Assembly (NCBI GenBank): GCA_015501605.1
Contig: JADNRZ010000001.1
Location: 1,736,001 to 1,800,000, forward strand
Origin: Panaeolus papilionaceus
Taxonomy: Eukaryota; Basidiomycota; Agaricomycetes; Agaricales
DNA: 64,000 bases
Direction of reading: 5' to 3'
The notes under the pieces were generated by a model, which searched no databases, was not told the origin of the DNA, and saw nothing but the letters and a program-made list of their open reading frames with translations. Position numbers and translations under genes: made by a program. The stretch's first letter is position 1. Each line of letters starts with the position of its first letter. Positions 58,641 to 64,000 of this stretch are shown one piece after another.

Positions 58641-59466
58641 TGTTGCTCTACGAGGATATCATTTCTGGCGATGAGATGTTCTCTGATGCCTTCCCTGTGT
58701 TCGTCCCTGACTTAGTTTTAACATAATGATCCCCTATCTAAATTACATACAATCAGCAAAACTGTGGATGATGTTGTCTTCGAGGTCGACTGTGCTATGA
58801 TTGTCCACAAGCAAGGAGATATCGATATCGGTGAGGGAACAAGTGCTACACATCGTTATTATTGTTTACATTCCATTAGGTGGCAACCCTTCCGCTGAGG
58901 AGCAGGAGGAGGCTCTTGAGGAGGGCGCCGTAACCGTGAACAATGTTGTGCACTCCTTCCGACTCCAGCCCACTACATTCGACAAGAAGACCTATTTGGG
59001 CTACCTTAAGGTAAACATGGTTTCACATATGTAGTTTATACTTATCTGAATGCTCTATTTCAAGGGCTACATGAAGGCAGTCAAGGGCAAACTTGAGCCG
59101 GAACAACAGCCCGAATTCGAAAAAGCTGCTGCAGCATACGCAAAGAAGATCATTGCTAATTTCAAGGATTTCGAATTTGTAAGTTTTTTATTTTTATTTT
59201 GCGATGAATCCATTAAGGATTTGACAATTTTGTAGTACACTGGAGAGGGCATGAATCCTGAAGGAATGGTTGCCCTGTTGAACTATCGCGTAAGTTTTGC
59301 CTCTTACCGAAGCTACTGTATCTATACTCATATTCTTCAATGTCATAGGAGGATGGTGTTACCCGTGAGTTATATAATGATTGGGATGAATGATTGCGTT
59401 TTATTGACACAGCCACTAGCCTATTTCACTTTCTGGAAGCATGGCTTGAAGGTCGTTAAGCTGTAG
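58641..59466 (+). CDS. Translationally controlled tumour protein homologue (TCTP/Tma19)
   Basis: Small, abundant calcium-binding/ribosome-associated protein. It starts MLLYEDIISGDEMFSDAFPV. A 59-nt intron leads to KTVDDVVFEVDCAMIVHKQG, then GGNPSAEEQEEALEEGAVTV with NNVVHSFRLQPTTFDKKTYL. Further exons encode GYMKAVKGKLEPEQQPEFEK, YAKKIIANFKDFEF, YTGEGMNPEGMVALLNYR and EDGVTPLAYFTFWKHGLKVV with KL, TAG at 59464-59466. TCTP signatures 1 (NNVVHSFRLQ-type) and 2 (near the middle helix) are present. Six introns in 0.8 kb. About 167 residues, standard length. Confidence 0.93.
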
Positions 59467-59762
59467 ATTGCCCTTGATTTGGCAGTTCTGACACCGCGAT
59501 ATACTTTCCATCATAATGTACTTTTTCTGATTCCTTAGGCGTGCATTTCATGTGTAAATGTTATAATGTATAAAAAGTGTCCTCAAAGATTGAATTTCGA
59601 AATTATTTCCTAATGCGGTCGGACTACGTCCAAGAAGAATGTTGACCACCAACTTGAACTTGAACCTGAACAGAGCTATAGAGCTCTGTGCTGAGGGCAT
59701 CGTAAATTTTTTCCATATAATCTGCAACTACTTGGGAGTCTAGGCTTTAATTGCTCACAGTT

Positions 59763-62700
59763 ATGTCTTCAAACATAATGGCACTCTTGGATCCCCTCAT
59801 AAATGCATACGTACCTACTGCTAGAATCGATGAATCGCTGCGACTCGAACTGGCAACTCATTGTCGCGACATTTTGAATAGGTTTGTGGTCAAATTGCAA
59901 ATCCATAACAAAAGTCAACATATCTGAACCAACGATAAAGTCGTATAGGACACAGAAACGACGGAAGTTTCTCGCAACTTGTCGATCTTGTGAAACGGCG
60001 AAGTGTGTCCACAATCCCTTGTTAAAGAGTCATTATCGATTGACGCATGTCCAGTTTTGCACTTATCCTCAGATGCCACCACCGTTTCTCGGTTCTCTAA
60101 TCTTCTATCTCGTTTACAATCACAGGTATAGCATGTCTTGTGATGATATATGCTTACCATCCCATGTAACAAACGCTTTAGCCCGTACTCTCAAGAAAGC
60201 AAGAGGCCATCCTCTTCCTCTTCACACTATCCTCACTGGATCTGCCACACGCAAGCCTCCCTCAACTACATTCCCCCCTAACAACTGGCACCAAAGCTAG
60301 AGCAGATGTGAAGCCAACCCAGAGCGGACATCTACCACCTGATAGACAGGTTAAATCTATCTCTAAGGCCCAGTCATTGAAAGATTTTCTTCAGCATAAA
60401 GGTAGGATACTTTGATGGTGGCATCAGAAAATGTTTCAATCCAGCAGTTGTAGACATATCTCGCATCGACGAATCTCTCCTGATAAGGGACGCTCTCTAT
60501 CTCATGCAAGGCATATCAGGCATGTATATCCGATTCACGGCACCCCGAGGAAACTCCAAGGGACTCGTCTTTGAGTGTGAACCTGTCAGTTTGTATTTTT
60601 ATATCATTGGTACTTACTCACATTTCGATAGGGCTTAATTTTGCCCGCTACAAAAGCCTTGATTCACCGCCTCGCCGAACTTGGCTATCTCTACAGCCGC
60701 GTGGATACCTTTGTTCGGGAAAGAGAGGGTGCGACGGGAGTAGGCATGATTGAACAGAGTCTGTGCCACTATCTACAGGGACAACTGACAGAATACTACC
60801 GCTTGATTGCTGTTCTTGAAGCACAGATGTCCACATCGACGCAGGACCCCAACAATCCAGATAACCCAGAATCTGGCCTCTCCCTCCGTCGCCTCGATGT
60901 CTGGGTTAATGACTGGCGATTGCGAATGCGGATGATGAGTGTGTGTGTTGAAGGTGCCCGTGGTACGTCCACTTCGGTGATATGGTTCATGTATTTCTTT
61001 ATTCACCGTCATTTTTAGAGGTTCACGGTGGCGCTCTCGTCAACCTAATACATGGTTATACGGACAACGGGGACCCCTTTATACGCAAATTTACAGACGA
61101 GTTGCTCGCAGAGGTCTGTCTGTTCCTCCTATCATCTATGCCTCGACATTAAAGTACGACCAGGTTTCTCATCCTTTCTTCTCGACGCTGCACAAATGGT
61201 TATTTTCTGGAGAACTATACGACCCATATGAAGAGTTCTTCGTGACAACAGATTCCAGTTTGGGACAGTTGGGATACGTCCATCCTTCTTCCCTTAGTGG
61301 GGGCATCCAGCACATGGCAAATGAAGGTAGTTTCGGTGGCATTACCGACATGGATGAGCAAGGTACCTTTAACCGTGGCCAGCGGGCATGGGAAGCCAAG
61401 TATCAGTTCAGAAAAGACATGCTTCCTACATTTGTCGGCGAATCCTTTGGTCGCAAGGTTTGTGCGCTTTAATGCTTGGATTTTTTCTCTAAATGTTATC
61501 CAGATATTTTCTACTGGAAAGAGTTTGAACTTCATTCGGTACGGGTGCTTAGATAGCGACTGGGTTGCAACCCGGGAAAAGATGAACACTACTGGCGGAA
61601 GTGAGAACTTTTCTCTTGATAAAATTATCTCTCTCTTTAACCCAATCACTCACGCAGCAGTCAAATACGGGGACATTAGTGGATTGGAGAGATCCATTGA
61701 CGACGCATACCATCTGGCTAGCCATCGATTGTTCGAAATGTTTACGGAAAAATTCCATCTGCTCGACCACCTCGCAGCGTTGAAGAATTTTCTTCTGCTT
61801 AACCACGGTGACTTCGCAGATCAATTACTGGACACTGTAGGGTGGGCAATTGACCTTTTTTTCAATACCTAACGCTGATATTGGGCCTTCAGATCGAGCT
61901 TGGGCAAGCCAGCAAACACCTTGCATCGTCATAATTTAACGGCAAATTTGGAGACGGCCATACGTTCATCCTATAATGAAAGTAATTCAGCAGATGTGCT
62001 TCGCAGACTTGATGCGCGGATGTTGGAATATTCGCATGGAGAAATAGGGTGGGATGTGTTTACTTTGGAGTACAAAGTGGACCCACCACTTGACACCGTT
62101 CTTAATCAAGACTCAATGGAGAGCTATCTGAGACTATTCAGGCACTTATGGCAACTCAAACGGATAGGGAAAACACTATATCGTGGTTGGGTGAGGGTGA
62201 CTGGCGGTGCCAAGACGTTCCTTCGTCTTTCAGGTAGATTTCGTATGGTTGTCGATGATAAAAATTCACATCCGTATGTATTTTCAGATTTGAAATTCGA
62301 GTGGCATAGAGTCCGTATTGCAATGTCGGAAATGATTCACTTCATCCGCCAACTGGAGGCTTATTACCGATTGGAGGTGATCGAATGCTCCTGGCAAACA
62401 TTCATTGACTTCTTGAACAAGCGAGAAGGGGACCTCGATGCCTTGATTGGGGCGCACCGCTCATACCTCGACACAATCAGTAAAAAGATTTTGTTACATC
62501 ACCCAAAGCCCGGGAAGGAGGCATGTTGACGGAGTTTTTCGCCACCCTATGACGACCGCTAATATATCTTCACCAGGAGTTGCTGCTGCGTCAACTGAAC
62601 GAGATCTTTGCATTGATTCTTCAATATAGAGAAACTACGGTAAGTAATATATGTTCTCGTCCATGTTTACCATTTTATATTTTATATTTTATTCATAGGA

Positions 62701-63021
62701 CACCTTTTACAACTATTGCTTGTCTCGTTCGGCGCTTGAAGACCAGGCTTTGGATGAAGAAAGGGTGAGTCAGGGTATTTACTTGTGCTGTCCAGTTATA
62801 ACCTTTCTGTGCAGGGTGTGTATACTGGAGCCGTTAATCTTGTCGAAGGCAGCGATACATTATCGAGTACTTTGAGCCTCTTGGAGACTTGCGGAACTGC
62901 ATTTTCCGAAAAGGTTCAGGGTCTTGTGCAACAATTGCAAGTTCACCCAGACCTTGATTGTCGATTTCTCGGTATACGATTGTCATTCTCTGAGTTTTAT
63001 AAGAGGCAAAATCGACCATAA
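59763..63021 (+). CDS. Gamma-tubulin complex component 3 (Spc98/Alp6)
   Basis: GCP-family protein of the gamma-tubulin complex, which nucleates microtubules at the spindle pole body. Probable start MSSNIMALLDPLINAYVPTA. Exons between 59884 and 60440 are poorly conserved and I could not fix them. The GRIP1 region is clear from IDESLLIRDALYLMQGISGM, then LILPATKALIHRLAELGYLY, CHYLQGQLTEYYRLIAVLEA with QMSTS, LVNLIHGYTDNGDPF, LHKWLFSGELYDPYEEFFVT and DMLPTFVGESFGRKIFSTGK with SLNFIR. GRIP2: HLLDHLAALKNFLLLNHGDF, YNESNSADVLRRLDARMLEY, VDPPLDTVLNQDSMESYLRL and MSEMIHFIRQLEAYYRLEVI. The C-terminus reads LDCRFLGIRLSFSEFYKRQN with RP. YYRLIAVLEAQ and the C-terminus favour GCP3 over GCP2. About twelve introns. 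Confidence 0.86.
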
Positions 63022-63185
63022 TCGCTTACAATTTCACCGTCTGAAATTCACACTCATGATCTATTGTTTAGTTGTCAATATAAATTATGTTATATTAGAG
63101 AGCCAACGGTATTGGCAAGCGCGTTTTGAACAAAAGACTATGTGTGGTATACGGAATCTCCGCAAAGACCTGTCAAATACGTAAC

Positions 63186-64000
63186 TTAAAGCTCATCGTG
63201 GTTCTTCTCCTCAGCGGCGGCGGGAGCCTCGAGAGGTGTTTGGGCCTCAGGCTCTGCAGGGACTTCAGGAAGTTCGATAGAGTTCTTGGCATTTTGCTCA
63301 ACGAAAGCGACAAGGCTCTCGAAGGACCTGTCTCCCTCATAGTCGACGAAGTCGCGAGAGCCGGCGGGCTTGAACTTCAGGGTAGGGAAACCAGTGATGC
63401 GGAAAGGAACACTGGTAGGAAGATCGTTCTCGGTGGCCTCCATCTTGGCACTATCAATGATAGCGTTAGCATACATCATAAGTAAAGACAAATATTTCTT
63501 ACATGACAAGCTTGTCCTTGATGGGTGCGTACTTCTGCCCGAGGTTGTCCCAAATGGGAGCAAGACGTTTGCAGTGTCCACACCATGATGCGTAGAATTC
63601 AACGAAGACATCCTTGGAATCATCGAACACAACCTCTTCGAAATTCTTGCCAACAAGCTCGAAAACGGTAGTGCTTTGGACGGGGATAGGTTGACTCTTC
63701 AAAGAGGGCTCGAGTTTACCATCGAGGTACTGTTCAATCCAATCTGAAACACCCGCAGCGGTAACGTCCTTGGTCTGGTCGAAGGGGTACTTGTATTGCT
63801 TTTCGAGGTTCTGGATAACGAATGAGGGCCACTTGTTGTCCATCAGGTTGAGGGCACGGGCGTGATCCAAGAAGCGAACAGAATCGATCCAAACGAAGTT
63901 CATCTTGGACTTGTATTTGGCAGCGACGGGCTTAATGGTGGCGATGTGGGCCTCTTTGTCGTCAAGGGTGGGGTCGATGAAGAGATAGGCGAGGGGCTTA
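63186..64000 (-). CDS. Protein disulfide isomerase, C-terminal part (runs off the window)
   Basis: ER oxidoreductase; only the 3' part is in the window. The b' domain ends with PLAYLFIDPTLDDKEAHIAT and KMNFVWIDSVRFLDHARALN with LMDNKWPSFVIQNLEKQY. The second catalytic thioredoxin domain (a') has FVEFYASWCGHCKRLAPIWD with the CGHC active site, then KMEATENDLPTSVPFRITGF with PTLKFKPAG. The acidic, Ala/Pro-rich tail ends in the HDEL-type retention signal (EEKNHDEL). One intron at about 63440-63500 lies between DKLVM and AKMEATEN. The 5' part, with the signal peptide and first CGHC domain, should lie beyond 64000. Confidence 0.94.

Noticed and set aside
60100..60300. Open frame with TFPPNNWHQS end within the GCP3 5' region, as a separate gene
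   Set aside because: It lies between the likely first exon and the GRIP1 exons of GCP3 and probably represents part of the poorly conserved N-terminal region or introns.

Overview
The window is nuclear DNA of a filamentous fungus, most likely a basidiomycete of the Agaricomycetes. Genes are packed tightly on both strands. Nearly all are cut by many short introns (about 50-60 nt, GT...AG), and the proteins match fungal families: CipC/DUF3759, DUF3336-patatin lipase, Tra1, saccharopepsin and Yos1. No rRNA, tRNA or CRISPR array was seen. Start and stop positions come from reading the frames and splicing by eye, so exon borders should be treated as approximate unless stated.

Layout. 0-5.3 kb: mitochondrial uL22, Yos1, a GILT thiol reductase, and the divergent pair MIX23/DIM1. 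5.3-7.7 kb: a poorly resolved stretch with scattered plus-strand coding traces that I could not assign. 7.7-10.8 kb: a Hug1/Dif1-like ribonucleotide-reductase inhibitor and a mitochondrial dehydrogenase kinase (PDK/BCKDK family). 11.4-18.2 kb: a Pro/Gln-rich disordered protein, ORC4, a one-pass membrane protein, and a CipC protein with a clear TATA/stress-element promoter. 19.2-29.2 kb: a patatin-type triacylglycerol lipase, a DCAF8-like WD40 protein, and the CTD kinase CTK1/CDK12. 29.3-30.4 kb: a non-autonomous pogo-type DNA transposon. 30.4-36.8 kb: COP9 subunit 4 and an unusual repeat gene. 37-42.3 kb: a PUB-domain protein, vacuolar aspartic protease and a BRD8-like bromodomain protein. 42.5-54.1 kb: the giant TRA1. 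54.3-64 kb: a CTNNBL1 homologue with an in-frame stop codon, UTP15, TCTP, gamma-tubulin complex protein 3, and the 3' part of protein disulfide isomerase.

Most genes are housekeeping, and there is no metabolic cluster. Functional themes recur: mitochondria (uL22m, MIX23, PDK), ribosome biogenesis (DIM1, UTP15), chromatin and transcription (BRD8-like, TRA1, CTK1), and genome replication (ORC4, RNR inhibitor). Many neighbours are head-to-head pairs that share intergenic spaces of 170-240 bp.

The best candidate for something undescribed is the gene at about 32.45-36.7 kb. Its 3' half is a run of nine small exons, all in phase 1 and all of length divisible by three, separated by introns of 49-63 nt. 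These exons repeatedly encode Tyr-Pro motifs of the form YPxFxLYP. Nearly every splice junction splits the same tyrosine codon, so the exon is the repeat unit. The same protein carries two other internal repeat families.
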